DNA of 64,000 bases from Astropecten irregularis (lineage: Eukaryota > Echinodermata > Asteroidea > Paxillosida > Astropectinidae): contig OZ020264.1 of assembly GCA_963971285.1 (NCBI GenBank), positions 13,034,431 through 13,098,430 of the forward strand, in the 5' to 3' direction. The notes below the pieces were generated by a model that was not told where the DNA came from, made no database searches, and saw only the letters and a program-made list of their open reading frames with translations. Positions 1 to 12,135 of this stretch are shown one piece after another. The position numbers and the translations under genes are program-made. Position 1 is the first letter of the stretch. Each line of letters starts with the position of its first letter.

Positions 1-121
1 CTCGATCAAGTTGTAGCCGAATAAATGAGCCACATCCGAAATTCAGCACCCCAGCTGTGAGTAAGGATGATAAGCCTCTCAAATGAATATTAGTTGGTCA
101 GATAAAGGAACCAGAACCTAC

Positions 122-3100
122 TTGTCTCATATATCCAGTTGATATCTTTGTAGGCACAATCGTACAGCACCAGAGGGAACTCTGAGGCCATTGAATACTG
201 AGGCTTACAAGGCTGAGACTGGACGTCAAGAAACCTGTCAATTATCTGCAGAGAGATATAAAGACAATCACAATTCCATCTGTTGGTCTTCTTCAATTTC
301 AAAGGTAATTTCACATACATTTTTGTCAAAGAAATGCAGATTCATGGGCAAAAATTTCAAAAAAGATGGAGAAACAGTCATCTATGAAATTTTCAGTCCC
401 ATACGGTACCCACTTTTGGATTGGAAGAATGATATTTTCAACAGCACAAGCATAAAAATGGTCCAAAAACCATCTACAAGATGGGAAAAATAAAACACCA
501 ACAAAGAGAATTAGTCGGGTACCTCTGGGCTCTCCTTGTGCTGTCCAACCATGAACAAGATGGCTACCATACATCGGACCTGATGGTACAAGAACGCACG
601 GCCTTTGACCGTTAAGACGTACATCTGGAATCCACCGACACTGTAATGGATGACAAAGACGAAACGTGTTCAACCAAAAACTTTTTATGAAGTGTCTGAT
701 GGCACAGCAATGATTCCACTCTTCCAATTTACACAAATTTATCATGATATGAAACATACATTCCTCAGATACCCAAACAGGAAGATACACATCATGACAT
801 CTTCCACATTAAAATAAGTTGGTGCTATTGTCGATAAATGGCTTAATTTAGCTGAGCTTTGTTTCACAAACTCAAAACTGGCAAAGGATGACTATTCTTC
901 CTTGTGGTCAGCAGAGTATCTAGGAAAAACACGGCAAGCGCTAAAATTGTGCCTCTAAATCATCAGACAATCTGAAATTGGAATCTTTTTTTCTTTGTTC
1001 ATTGGATTTGACTTCCAATAACTTCACTGACAGTACAGCTACCTTTGGTATAACTATTCCTATAACTATAACTATCGCCATGCTAGTTTTTGTTTCTTAA
1101 ATAGGGTCTCTTGACTATTTCTGTTGGATGACAGACACCAACGTTATAAAGTCTGAAAGTAAAGTTTGTTCTTTTTCTGAAGTACATTACCCTTCATCAT
1201 ATTGCTCTATCTCTATGGAGATTACAGTGCGAATAAAGTTGACCACTCCGTTTCCAACATCCATCTGGAAATTAAACGAAAAACAGAAAAACAAGAAAAT
1301 AAATGCGCTAGTAATCATTGACAAATGAAAAAATAACAGATGTAGCACCAATGTGGAGGCGGCCAAAGCCTGCAGTGCAGTGGTCACAAAGACATATCAA
1401 AAACATATACATGAATAAACAAAAGTAAAATGTGATTACCTTACAAAAATTGCGGAAATCATGATCGCCAATTAGCTTCTGGGCGGATTCTTGCATAAGC
1501 TGGCCAAAAGAAATTTAAAAACCAATAAAATGAAACGTTGCTTAGAAGCCGCAAGATAAATGAACACAAATGTTTGACAAACAATGTTTCACAAACAATA
1601 ACATTCTGCAACAAAGCTCAAAAAGGCTTACTATGTTTAAAGAATAAGTTATTGGACAAATCAAAATTGCCGCAGAAAATTAAAAAAAAAAAACTATTTG
1701 CAAAAAGTTACATCCACAATGACTCAGTGTTAGTTTCATACTCACATCTATGTCCAAGTCGCCTCTTGGAAAAAAGTATTTGTACGTTCGGTGCAGGGTA
1801 CTGAACCTGTAAGGAGTCAAAGAAAAATGAGTACTGGAATAACTTTTCTCAACAAAATGTAGGGCAGTGATATCATGTTCTGTTGTTGAAGTAAAATATT
1901 ACCTGGCATCAAAGCTAGGGTCGACTGGTGTCCAAGCCAAGCATCGGATAGTCTCTGGCAGTACCCTGTTGAGGATGTGTGTGTACTCAATCTCTTTTGT
2001 CTTATCACCTGTAGATAAAACACATCAGTTAAAACCTAATCATAAAGCTCCTGTTAATAATAAAAACCTGTCCAAGTTTAAAGAAGGAACCTTCCTGACG
2101 CCTACTTTTGACAAATGAGCAAAGTTTGTCAGAACAACCGCAAAACTTTGCTTTGCAATGGAAAGAACAAAGTGCTTGTCAAAATGACCAGACTAGTTCA
2201 GTATTTCTGACTAGCTCTCTCCAGTTTCCATTCACCTAACCCTTTGCACACATTAAAATTACATATCAAATGAGACAAACTCACATTGATAGGATGAAGT
2301 TGTTTTTTTCCAACTACCCCTGGCAGGGGGGGTAGTGACAGGTGGAAGTAGGCGGGGTGGGGATTTAAGTTTTACTGACTCGTCAGATTTCTCCAACCAT
2401 CTTGGGGAATACCCTCATGTCTTCACGTACCTTGTCTGTCCTCAGCTGTTCCATCTGGCGTCTGAATGACCCCTAGACCTTCCAACAGCTTTGACCTGAG
2501 GTCAATCGAGATGACCTGGCCAAAGGCGCTCACACCTTTGTCCGTGCGGCCGCAGCGGGAATAGTTAGCTGTTGCCCTGGTCTCAATAAGACGGGTCTTG
2601 GTCAGCGCTTCAAACAGCTCTGCCTGAGAGTATAACATGATTAAATGTAAACACTGTGTAAAATTCAATTGTTTTTCCCGTTTTTGGTGATTCATTACCA
2701 AGTTTGCTTGGATCATTTTACACCTGTCACATCTAAAGCTTCGTTGTTCTGCATACGATTTTAAATCACCTAATCAAATGCCACAGTGTTGTACAGGTGT
2801 ATTAAAAATAAAATATGCATTGGTTCTACATATGCCTTTGAATTGATATCACTCTTCCAATTTTAAAGTTATGTAGAACTTCAAATATTGAGGGTTGTCC
2901 TTGCATTGTAGAGCTTTTGTGGTATTTTTTTTACAGTTTACCTCAATGGTCTTGTCTGTGTTCTCTTGACTTGCAAATCCTTGGTAGTCCCAGCCAAGAT
3001 AGGCAATCCTAAGAGCAATGTGTCTCTTATTGTACCTAAAGGAAAATAAAATATCAATTCTGTAACATATCCATGCTTGACTGTACATTGTGAGTGTCTC

Positions 3101-3889
3101 TGTAAAACGTCGAGAAAATGCTTCTATTGAATTTCAAAAGCAAAAACAAAACCGGGGGCCTTTCTCAGAGCTTGGCTCTGGCTCTCAGTGACTCCAGCCG
3201 GCTCCTTCTCCATTTCTTGAATCCATTCTAAAATGACAGGTATCAAAATAGAGGCTTTTGGCTGTGGTTCAGAAGTAGATTCTCTGGTTTGAAAAAGAGA
3301 ACAGAGCTTCAGCTTCAATGAAAAACCACAACCTATATTTTCAGCATATGGATGACAGAGACGAAGCCTGAGCCTGCGCTGGAGCCTGAGCCAGAGCCAA
3401 GCTTTAAGAAAGGCTCTGGGGTTCTTACTTCTTGAAATCTAAGGGCCTCTGGGTTTTTTGTTTCTTGTACTTTGGAGTCGATAATTGACTGCTCTGTCCA
3501 TCCTTGTCATCTGTCATGGCGTCACCCTGAATGCTGCGTAGGGACGCTACTTCCTTCTTCAACTGGTGTATGGTAGCCAGAAGTTCCTTGAGATGTAGAA
3601 ACACATAAAGGATTGGTAAGAATAAAAACAAAAATCATTGAAAAGTTTCAGTCTAAAGGTTGTACTTTTAGCAATTAAATAATGATCGTAACCCTTGGCT
3701 GACCATGGAGCCATAAAACAGAAGGGTTACAATCATCGCAACTACATTTAAGTGGCCATAAAAAAATTGGTTGCACAAAACTAGATTGATAGTGATAGTA
3801 GTTAGTACCTCTCGTGATTTTCCAATGAAGTCAGCATCCTCATCGTGCTTTATTTCTGCATCTTCAATCATACTTTCTTCCTTTTCCAT
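122..3889 (-). CDS. PUS3: tRNA pseudouridine synthase 3 (partial, 3' end off window)
   Basis: PUS3 makes pseudouridine at positions 38/39 of the tRNA anticodon arm. Ten coding exons are visible: 3809-3889, 3429-3586, 2942-3035, 2431-2623, 1903-2008, 1746-1806, 1440-1499, 1191-1264, 523-640 and 122-245. All have GT-AG borders and phases close, giving 356 codons. The first exons encode an acidic/coiled N-terminus, as in animal PUS3. Exon 3 has IAYLGWDYQGFASQE, and exon 4 has the catalytic motif SRCGRTDKGVSAFGQV with the active-site Asp. Later exons give RVLPETIRCLAW, GDHDFRNFCK, GRAFLYHQVRCMVAILF and KPQYSMASEFPLVLYDC, all strongly conserved. Human PUS3 is about 480 residues, so roughly the last quarter lies left of position 1. 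The ATG at 3887-3889 is the first Met of the open frame. The gene is head-to-head with M6PR. Identification is by remembered family motifs and is very secure. Confidence 0.96.
318..430. repeat. Fragment of a dispersed repeat in PUS3 intron 9
   Basis: The stretch starting TTTTTGTCAAAGAAATGCAG and running to about 430 (…CAGTCCCATACGGTACCC) recurs at 52432-52520 inside the longer inverted-repeat element of PEX5. It is a partial copy of that element, lying in the intron between PUS3 exons 9 and 10. Confidence 0.6.
3154..3420. mobile_element. GAGCCK-type MITE copy in PUS3 intron 2
   Basis: This is one of about eight copies of a family that I call the GAGCC element. The ends are inverted repeats: GGGGGCCTTTCTCAGAGCTT on the left and its approximate complement on the right. 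They are followed by short GAGCCK/MGGCTC hexamer runs of variable length. The unique core contains 'aatagaggcttttggctg' and 'ccacaacctatattttcagc'. No coding capacity is seen. It fills about 70% of the 393-nt intron and ends about eight bases inside the 5' splice site of exon 2 (donor at 3427-3428). The superfamily is not certain. Confidence 0.75.
3684..3760. mobile_element. Degraded copy of the TAGTTGCGATGATCG miniature family
   Basis: The right part reads AGGGTTACAATCATCGCAACTA and the left part TAATGATCGTAACCCTTGG. Together they form a short hairpin-like element sharing the ends of the 58.0-60.1 kb Mutator-like element. The left terminus is eroded and no clean target duplication is visible. 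It lies in PUS3 intron 1. Confidence 0.55.
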
Positions 3890-5014
3890 TCTGCTAGAAC
3901 TAGAAGTGGCAATAAAAGAAATTAGACTGGATTAGATGCATCATGATCATACCACGGATTCTGCAGTTAAGTTAGAAAGTTTGTATCAATGTTTATGTCT
4001 GTACAGTAACAACAGTGGGTGGCAGTGCAGACAGTACACAGTGCACTGAGTGTCGACACTGTCATGTCAAAACAAAAACTACTGTGTACTGTACGTAGTT
4101 TAGTGTAGGCCTACCGGTAATTCGATGTTTTTCGAAAAAGTGAAACCCGATTTCGGTGAAATTTTGACAGGTAGGTCTATGCATTGAAATGTATTGAATG
4201 ATTATGAAAATTTTAAAAAGTGAATAATCCACCATAACTTATTAACAAAAATATAGTTACGTACGTGTACATTCATGCAGAACCGGTAACGACGACACAA
4301 CAAATGGACACATGTGGCATGCAGATTTATGGATTAATGAGTGAAGGGGTGATGTATTTTTTGCGGAAGTTCGAAATTTCACAGCTAATTATCAATAATA
4401 AAATTTACTTAATTTTTTTTGATGAATATAATATTTTTTGTAACGTTACACAAATCTTCTCGATAAATGACAGAAATGAAATATTTGATTGTTCAAAAAT
4501 GGAACCGGCAGAACACAAAACTACCTATCTCTATAATGGTATGGTCCAAAAAGGTAATAGGCGCGTAAACCAGCCGCTGATTTATCCATAGATTCGAAGA
4601 AAATGTAGAAATTCTAAAGCACAAGCTAGACATTGACTGAACCTAAAACTCCTAATTCCTCACGAAATATTAACATAAGATCATGGTGGAATAAGAAGAG
4701 TGTGCTTTGGAATGATTTTAATCAATTTACTGCAAATTAAACGATTTGATCAGATTGCATTTTAAGATTGATTATTTTTATTGTCTGGTGTTTAAGACTA
4801 GATTTTTGTAGGGGTTATTCAGGCACGTGACTTTGTAGGTGTGGCATCTGTCTCCTCAATGATGATTTTAGTGGTTTGGATAAGTCTGTTGCCAGACTAC
4901 ACGTGTCATCGTCAGCAGATGCAGCTGACCTTTACTCATACACGACACGCTTCACTAAATTTTGTTTAGATTTTTCGCATTGCTTCAGCAGGAAGTTTCC
5001 TTTGCAAGTTAAAA
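3890..5014. promoter_or_regulatory. Head-to-head intergenic region PUS3 / M6PR
   Basis: About 1.1 kb separates the two divergent start codons, so both promoters must lie here. It holds 5' UTR sequence for both genes and AT-rich DNA. I see no convincing TATA box, RNA gene or further exon. A short open frame at 4265-4591 has no recognisable features and AT-rich codon use, and I do not call it a gene. Confidence 0.5.
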
Positions 5015-8000
5015 ATGGACGCGTTTTTACTGATTTTGGGGATCTTTGCTGTTGTTCGACCTGTTATAGGAGAATGCATGGTGGACAGTAAATCAGAAGA
5101 AGGCTACAAGAAATATTTAGCGCCATTAGCCAAGGAAACGTAAGTAGGCTATCGTTAGCGGTGATATTTTTTGTTTTTAGGAACCGGTCATGCGGCGCGG
5201 AAGACACTTCCTATTCATCCCGCTGCGGGATGAATAAAGATAAGACTCGGCCTTGAAAAGCATTTTCTTTGAAAAGCATGATGGTAATTGTGAAGAAGTG
5301 GTTTCTAAAACTATAGCAACAAGCAGGTAAAAAAAAATGTACTTTTTTAGTTTTTCACTGAAATTGGAGAGAAATCTTCAATCTAGGACAAAAAACGATT
5401 GGAATTTGAACATTAAGTGAAAGTCAAAAATATCGTTTAGGAGCAGTAAAAGCTATAAAAAAGTTGATTTCCTTTCCTATAATATTTATAGATTTAGAAA
5501 CCTCTTAATAGTTTTGGGAACAAGTCGGTCCATAATTACCAGCATGGTGTACGAGTTTGTCAGCGTACAAGTTGTTGGTTGGCGTACATGTTGGTCGGTG
5601 TGACGTGTACGACGAGTTGGACAGCATACAAGTTGGTCTGCATACAAATTAGTCGCCATAGGCCATACGAGTCGGTCTGTGTACGAGTTGATCGACGTAC
5701 GAGCATGGTCAGCCTACGAATTGGTCTGCGTACGAGTTGGGGCTACGTACGAGTTGGTCGGCATACAAGTTGATCAGCATTTCCACATCCCACACTGTTT
5801 ATAATTGTTGTCAATGGCTTCGGCAATTATTACCATAATGAGTAAAAATTTGTGTTTATTCCTTTTCGTTTTTAGGTTAACACTAAAGGACAGTGATAAC
5901 AAGTATGAGTACACAATACGGTTTTGTGAGCCGATCCCTGGCACAAAGGACGTGGGAATTATGCAACAAGAAATTGGAAAAAACAGCACAAAGATTGAAA
6001 TTGGGAGAATATCAGAAACTGATATTAAAACTGGAAGTGAGTATAGAAAAAGAACTTATCTTGTTCCGTGTGTATTGTGAAGATTAACCCTAACCCATTT
6101 GCATAGTTTACCTCACATGGTTTTTCCTGTGATAAGTAAGGTGTCCTGAAACCTGAATACCACAATACTTCACATTGTAGTTTTCTTGGTAAATGTGGAA
6201 AATGTCACTATAATGAACACCACTTTACAGTAATTTGAGAACACGGTTTTGAATTGCGCCCTCTTTTGATTAAAACAAGAAACTGCGGTGGTGTCAGTGT
6301 ATTATTTTCTACACTGCCAGTCATCTTTTATTGAAATCTGGGGAGCTGGAAAGCTAATCATGAGCAAATGACCGGTGGGGAAATCCAGGACATGTTGTCC
6401 ATGCCAAATATTTTTTTAAGTTTGAGTTCCTTTCAGGAATAAATCGCCAATCTACTGTTATAAAATAATACCAAGACAATAGAAGTGCTAATATTTTTAT
6501 TTGTTTTGGAATTTTTAAAGTATCTTCTTTTTTGTTTTTCTTACGGTAGCTGATTGGATTCTTCTGACATATAAAAATGGGGAGGAATATGGCAGCCATT
6601 GCGGGAGTGAGGCACGGCAAGCTCACATCATGATGCTGTGCGACACCAAGAGTCTTCTTGTAAGTCACATTGCCCTCCCCTCCTGGAGTTCCCACTGTCA
6701 TGGGAACTCAAATTAGATTTGGATACAAACTGAAAATGTGCCCTTCCGGTTTTTTTTAAGCTACAGTACAGGATTAGTAACATACCCAAACAGAAATGTT
6801 CACAGATTTACCTATTACTTTCAGGATATGAAGATGGTGCTGGTAGAAACATACCCTTAAAATATTTCCGCCTGAATTAGTGTATTAATGTATTTATCCT
6901 GAAATTAGTAAAACAAAGACCGAAAATAGTTTTGATCTTTTGCCGAGATCAAAACCATTCTATCTGTTATAAGTTTTGGCTGATAAGCAGTTTGCTGTAG
7001 TTTATTTCTTGTCTTTTTTAATTTTTGTTTAATTAGACAAGGTCGTCCGTTGTGGAAGAGAATAAGGATAAAAAGTCTGATTGCTCCTACATCTTTGAGG
7101 TCGGTACTTCCGCTGCATGCACTGTGTCAGCAGTTTCACCTATACAGGGCCTGAGTATCGGATCTGTCGTGGTCATCTTGTAAGTCAGACCAGTTCTTAA
7201 TTATTCGTACTTAATTATTATTTACACTTCTGCCACATGATCTCTAATCCTCTAATTACCTTCTTTGTTTATCCCAGTTCCCCCAGCCCCATTCTTTCCC
7301 ACCCTTTTCTAGTCGGGTACCTATGATCTTGCCTATTTGACCCCTCTTTGTCTGATCACTCTTACCTTGAATACCTATCCCCACCCTCCAACCCCTCCCC
7401 TCCAACCCCTCCCCTTTTGTCCTGAACCTCTCATCGATTTATGTGTATCTTTTACTTGCATGTTCTTGTCCCTTGTCATTTAGACTTTGAGAAAGATTCT
7501 GCTAGGATCGAAACGTCAGGCCCTCCTAACTCAAAGCACTTAATTATTTGGCATAGTACTCTTTTTGCAGAATTCTGTTCTAACTTCATTCTATGTGAAA
7601 GATGTCATAGAGCAGCTTGCATTATCGTATGGTTTACATGTATGTGTCGTTTCCATTTGCAGGACTTTGAGTTTGATAGCAGCATACATCATCTTTGGCT
7701 TTTTGTATCAACGTTTTTTCATCGGAGCTAAAGGGATAGAGCAATTTCCCAACGTCTCCTTCTGGAGGGACTTTGGGAACCTTGTGGCCGTGAGTAACAT
7801 TTTCCAGTCATTCTTAAAGCTCAGTGCTCAAATTTAAAGGCACAGTACAGGATTGGTAACATACTCAAATAGAAATGTTCACAGATTTATGTATATGACT
7901 TTCCACCTGAAATGGTGTATTTATCCAGAAATTAGTAAAACGAAGACCGAAAACAGTTTTGATCTCGGGGCCAAAGAGCTTGCCATGCCGGATTCAATTT

Positions 8001-8425
8001 GTCGAGCAAAATACATTCAAAATTATTTAAAATGCTGTGCAAATTGCTGTTGCTGTGCCAAACTTGAAAATGTAAAAGTATTTGAGTTTGGCACGGCAAT
8101 AGCATGGCGTATAGCCTAGGCCTTAGTCATGTTAATATTCGAATATTCGAGTGATGATTGATTATTCAAATATTTTGTGCTACTAGTATTTTTCTATCAA
8201 ATATTTTGATATGTTCCTGACCAGTGATGCATCTGACTCACTTTGATCACAACTTCACAAGGGTGTGACGAGAATTTGCTTCTGTTCTTTGTAATGCAGG
8301 ATGGATGTGTGCTGGTATTCCGCACTAAGCCACCTCAAGAGTCGCGGTCTTACAAGGGGCTGGGGGACGACCAGCTTGGTTTCGATGAGGACGAGGAGCG
8401 GGATGATCACATGCTACCCATGTAG
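5015..8425 (+). CDS. M6PR: Cation-dependent mannose-6-phosphate receptor
   Basis: This receptor carries mannose-6-phosphate-tagged lysosomal enzymes from the trans-Golgi to endosomes. Six coding exons are 5015-5139, 5876-6036, 6550-6659, 7037-7179, 7663-7789 and 8300-8425, giving 263 residues (human 277). Residues 1-19 are a signal peptide. The luminal domain includes WILLTYKNGEEYGSHCG and a conserved SEAR segment containing the sugar-contacting Arg. A transmembrane helix (VVVILLTLSLIAAYIIFGF) is followed by YQRFFIGAKGIEQFPNVSFW, which is nearly identical to the vertebrate cytosolic tail. The tail ends DEERDDHMLPM. Vertebrates end DDHLLPM, so the first Leu of the DXXLL GGA-sorting signal is Met here. 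Of the two tail Cys residues that are palmitoylated in mammals, only the first (DGC) is kept. The start codon is the first ATG before the signal peptide. Identification is very secure. Confidence 0.96.
5545..5782 (+). repeat. Imperfect minisatellite in M6PR intron 1
   Basis: About a dozen diverged tandem units of roughly 17-20 bases are built around 'gtacgagttggtcggc' (variants 'gtacaagttggtctgc', 'gtacgagttgatcgac'). They fill this part of the intron. Units vary in length, so the array is old or mutating rapidly. Confidence 0.75.
6758..6990. mobile_element. AAGGTAGTATC-type MITE fragment in M6PR intron 3
   Basis: The core runs 'cagtacaggattagtaacat… cacagatttacctatt… gaaacatacccttaaaat… agttttgatct'. 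It recurs at 7838-7975, 13262-13470, 30756-30990 and, as a complete inverted-terminal copy, at 52399-52765. It is non-coding. Confidence 0.65.
7451..7545 (+). repeat. 'Stem + CGAAACGT' repeat, family i
   Basis: 'acttgcatgttcttgtccc… ctttgagaaagattctgctaggatcgaaacgtcaggccctcc' lies in M6PR intron 4. The segment GATYCTGCTAGGATC can fold into a short hairpin directly followed by GAAACGTC. Related copies occur at 18441-18620, 18855-18975, 24621-24747, 26360-26400 and 51616-51772. Family identity is unknown; a Penelope-like element end is a possible source. Confidence 0.55.
7838..7975. mobile_element. AAGGTAGTATC-type MITE fragment in M6PR intron 5
   Basis: It begins TTTAAAGGCACAGTACAGGA and shares the 'gttcacagatttatgtatat' and 'gaccgaaaacagttttgatc' core with the copies at 6758 and 13262. 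It is a second copy in the same gene, with an internal deletion. Confidence 0.65.
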
Positions 8426-8497
8426 AGAGGAATCCATTTCAGCGGGTATTTTTAGCGTAGTTTCGTTTTGCTTTATGTTATATTCCTGCCGGCACCA

Positions 8498-8607
8498 GGG
8501 GTCGATTTCACGAAGCCTACAACCCATCGTATCCTACGTAGGGCTGCAATGTATCATAAGTCCTACGATTGATAGAACGTTATGATGAGTTTCGTGAAAT
8601 CGACCCC
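8498..8607. mobile_element. GGGGTCGATTTCAC-type MITE, complete
   Basis: A 110-bp near-palindrome starts GGGGTCGATTTCACGAAG and ends with the complement (…TTCGTGAAATCGACCCC). The interior also pairs ('atcgtatcctacgtagg' against 'cctacgattgatag'). Related copies are at 20229, 26037, 42055 and 44274. It sits in the 3' flank or 3' UTR of M6PR. Confidence 0.8.
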
Positions 8608-9289
8608 AGTTCCTGCTAAGTATGAAGACTTATTGACTTGAAAGCCTAAATTTGCAGTTCTGGAGGATTTTGTCGATTTCGTCGCTGTTAACAACAGCCA
8701 TGTCAGTATTTGTTGACAGAACACCACTCCCATGACAATTTTGTTTCTGCGTAGAATCAAATTCCGGATGGTCAGGGCTGTTGGTACATGGGGGGGGGGG
8801 GGGGTGATAAGAGAAAAATTGACCATGTCTCAAAATCTCTGGCAGCAGCTCTTGAAACAACTGGCTAGCGGCTGCCTTATAATAGGCAGATGCATTACTT
8901 GTAGCCGAAGCCAGAGAATTGTAACACGGCTGGCAGTGTACATGTATTTGATTGGACCATCATTGTTGGTTGATTTTGAAAAAAAATCTGAGAATGGACC
9001 AAAAGTGCCTTAGGCAGTTAGAGTTTGGTTAAACAATGAGTTTGACTTTCTGAAAGGATGTCATACAAATAATTTTCCTTCGAAATTGATGATTATACCT
9101 GCAAGTACAAGTATAAAATTGCCATTTTTGTTTATTTGACGGTAAGTGGATGATATTGTACAGAGACATGTGATAGTCATTATCAATGTGTCGGGATATG
9201 TTGTGAAAGATGAAATATGTCAGTACAAATGCTGAAATATCGAGGGGAATTAAATCAAGATGGCAGAGGAATTGTTCATGGATGTATAT

Positions 9290-9521
9290 GCCCATTTCCA
9301 AACCTCAGCTCCGGCTCTGGCTCCGGCTCTGGCTCCGGCTCTAGCTCCGGCTCTTCTAAAATAATGAGTGTCAAAATAGAGGCTTTTGACTATGGCTTGG
9401 AAGTAGATACTCTATTTTGAACAAGAAAACAGAGATTCAACTTCAATAAAAAGCCACAACCTATATTTTGAGCATATGGATGACAGCGCCTGAGCCGGAG
9501 CCGAGATTTGGAAAAGGGCCC
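9290..9521. mobile_element. GAGCCK-type MITE copy with expanded hexamers
   Basis: The left end carries about four alternating 'ggctccggctct' units and the right end 'gagccggagccgag'. The core 'aatagaggcttttgac… caacctatattttgagcat' matches the other copies. The termini GCCCATTTCCAAACCT and (in complement) GCCCTTTTCCAAATCT are inverted repeats. Confidence 0.75.
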
Positions 9522-11979
9522 TAGACTATGGAGTGCCGTGAGAGATTACTGCATTATGTTATCATTGACTGGTCCCAGTCCCAATTGCTAGTGCCTAGCT
9601 ATATCAGTGAAGATTGGAACCAGTTTTGCATGATCGCACCACGCAGTCTGTACTTATTTGCTTTGTTCAGATGAGCACATTGCAAAAGCCAAACAGCAGA
9701 GAGCACTGGTCGGGCTCCAGTCATTTATTGAGTGAAATGATGAATAATTATTCCATGTTTTTGTAGCAGAGACTAGTCAATATCATTTTTTTAGATTTAT
9801 GTTTATGGGTTTTGATGAAGGTTTTTTAAATTGGGTTCTGTAGTCATTTTTTGACAACTTAATTTTGTTAGAGTAATATTTACCAAAGTTTCTCACTTCT
9901 CTGATTTCTTTTAAGGTTTGAGTCAATTTGTTACCGTTTGGCAATAGCCATAACCCTTATTGTAATAGTGGCACAACTGTATTATTTCAAATTCAACCCC
10001 AGGATTTTACATTAATTTGAATTTATGTGTGTAATTGAACAAACCATAACATGTTGCCATGAAATTTGTAGTACTTGAGCAATTTTGCTGCTCAACTTTT
10101 GGAACATTTGTGAGTGAAATACTTTTGAATTCAAATAATGAGTAATTTGACTAAATTTGGTAAATCAAAAAATTGCAATATTTTTTTTTTGTAATTTAGG
10201 AAAAAGAATTTAGTTCAGAATTTATTTATCTCTTGACAAAAAGATTTACCTCTCTCCTATTTCTGTAACTTTTGAAATTGTGGACCCAAGTGAGCTGCTG
10301 TGTAGGAAGTAAGTGTTGCTAAGCAAAAATCAGTCGAGGACCAGTTGAAAAGCTATTATGCATCACATGGAACTTTCAGTGGTAACCAGTGTGTACTTTG
10401 CTAATGGCAAATTAGCAGATTCAAATGATTGTACACATTTTAGAACAGTTCTCATTGTAGCATGATGATGATTTGTGGATGTGTCTTTGGTCACTTGGCT
10501 ATGTCTTGTTGCCATGGTAGCAGCTGCAGCACCTTCCATAGACTAGTGTGTAACTTCAAGCCATAGCCGACCAGTTTGAACCAATTTTCATGGCAGCCAA
10601 AAATGTATGATGTGCTTAGCAAAATTTTAATGCTAAGTGAAAATCTGCAGACTACCATCAGTATATATGCAATACATCATATTGTTTTGACTGGTACCCT
10701 GCATTTGTCATGATATATGTGCTTGAGGGCCTAGCATATTTACTTGCTTAACAGCTTAGTAGTGAAATTAAGCTACATGAAACAATGAAAAATGAAAGTA
10801 CTGCCCTGATAGTACTACACTGTTTTTATCTCCACACAGGGTACAAAACTACAAAATAAAGGGTTGCCTAACGTGTACAATTCTAGGAAATATCGTCCAT
10901 TAATTTCTATGTAAATATAAAGCTTCTTGAGTCCTGACTCATTTATATGTAAATAATTTGATACATGTTTGACTACTAGACTTGAATGATATATAATACT
11001 GTAATGATTCCGTGCAGCTAACTCTGTTAGAATGATTTATATAACAAAGTTTGCATAATTCTTCAGTACTTGTTTTGATGTATTTTCTTCCTATAATTGT
11101 AGAATAATGATAAGTGGAAAGGAACATGAGGCATATTATTAAAAATATTAATTTTTATGAAAATCTTATTTTGGTACAGAGGTGATTCTAATAGAACCAG
11201 ATATTGACTGGCATGTGTTTTTTTTTTCTTCATTCACTTTAAGATAATATGCAAATTAGGCTTGCACTGACTTGGATGATCACTGCATACTCAGTGCTTG
11301 TTGAGTGCTCATGAAAAGATCATGTGCTGGCTCAGGTGGGATTCGAACCCATGACCTCCTTCTTAAAGATAGCCACGTCTTTCTGGCCAAAATAAGTTTA
11401 AAGTTCAGAATCACCTCTGGTGTTAAATGGAATATATATGGTATGCTAATGAGTTGATTATTTTGCCTTCATTAGGCAAAAACCTGACTAACATTGTATC
11501 CTTTCTTTCGTTGGTAAATCTTAATATCTACATTATTTTAATTTGTTTTTACAATTTTCTTATAGATTACGCAGGAGGGAGTTTTTTCTTAGAAAATAAT
11601 AGCTTTTTCTTTCGTTTTTTTTTCTGATTGACACGCTGTTAATTGTAGAATTATTTGGTTTGTTACAATTTTGATGCATTAATTGAGGAAAAGGTTCGTA
11701 GAGCTTTTTGTTTTTAAGTTAAAAAATAGAATTGTATTACACTTGGCCAAAGGCTGTTACAGTTATTACCTGTTTTATTGGATCAAACTTTGGATATATG
11801 CTTGTCATTTCTGTTTCTTTTACTTGTATTTGGAAGCAGTTTATAAATTAAATATTTATAAATGAAAGGTTTTTGTGCATTTTCTTTTCTTTTTAAACTC
11901 GTCATTTGCATTAGTTTGACCATTAAACAACAAAAACAAGATCTTTTAGGAAAAATCACATGAAGAGATCCTAGCAGGA

Positions 11980-12135
11980 TCTTTCTTAAAGCCTAGCCAA
12001 AGGCAAAAAAGAATTCACAGAAAGATCATGCAAGGATTAAAACATCAGGCCATCCTACTCTACTCTCCAAACATTTGATAAATTTCAGGTCATTGTTTTT
12101 GGCTGATGAGCAGTTTGCAGGAGTTTATTATTTGT
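11980..12135. repeat. Diverged 'stem + GAAAC' repeat, family i
   Basis: 'agatcatgcaaggattaaaacatcaggccatcc… tttggctgatgagcagtttgcag' is a mutated copy of the family seen intact at 18441 and 18855. It includes the family's 3' part, 'aggtcattgtttttggctga'. Confidence 0.5.

Noticed and set aside
4265-4591. 108-codon plus-strand frame between PUS3 and M6PR
   Set aside because: AT-rich, Ile/Asn/Phe-heavy, no domain, no supporting splice or promoter signal.
8790-8804. 15-base G run as a regulatory element
   Set aside because: An isolated homopolymer is common and error-prone; nothing around it supports a function.
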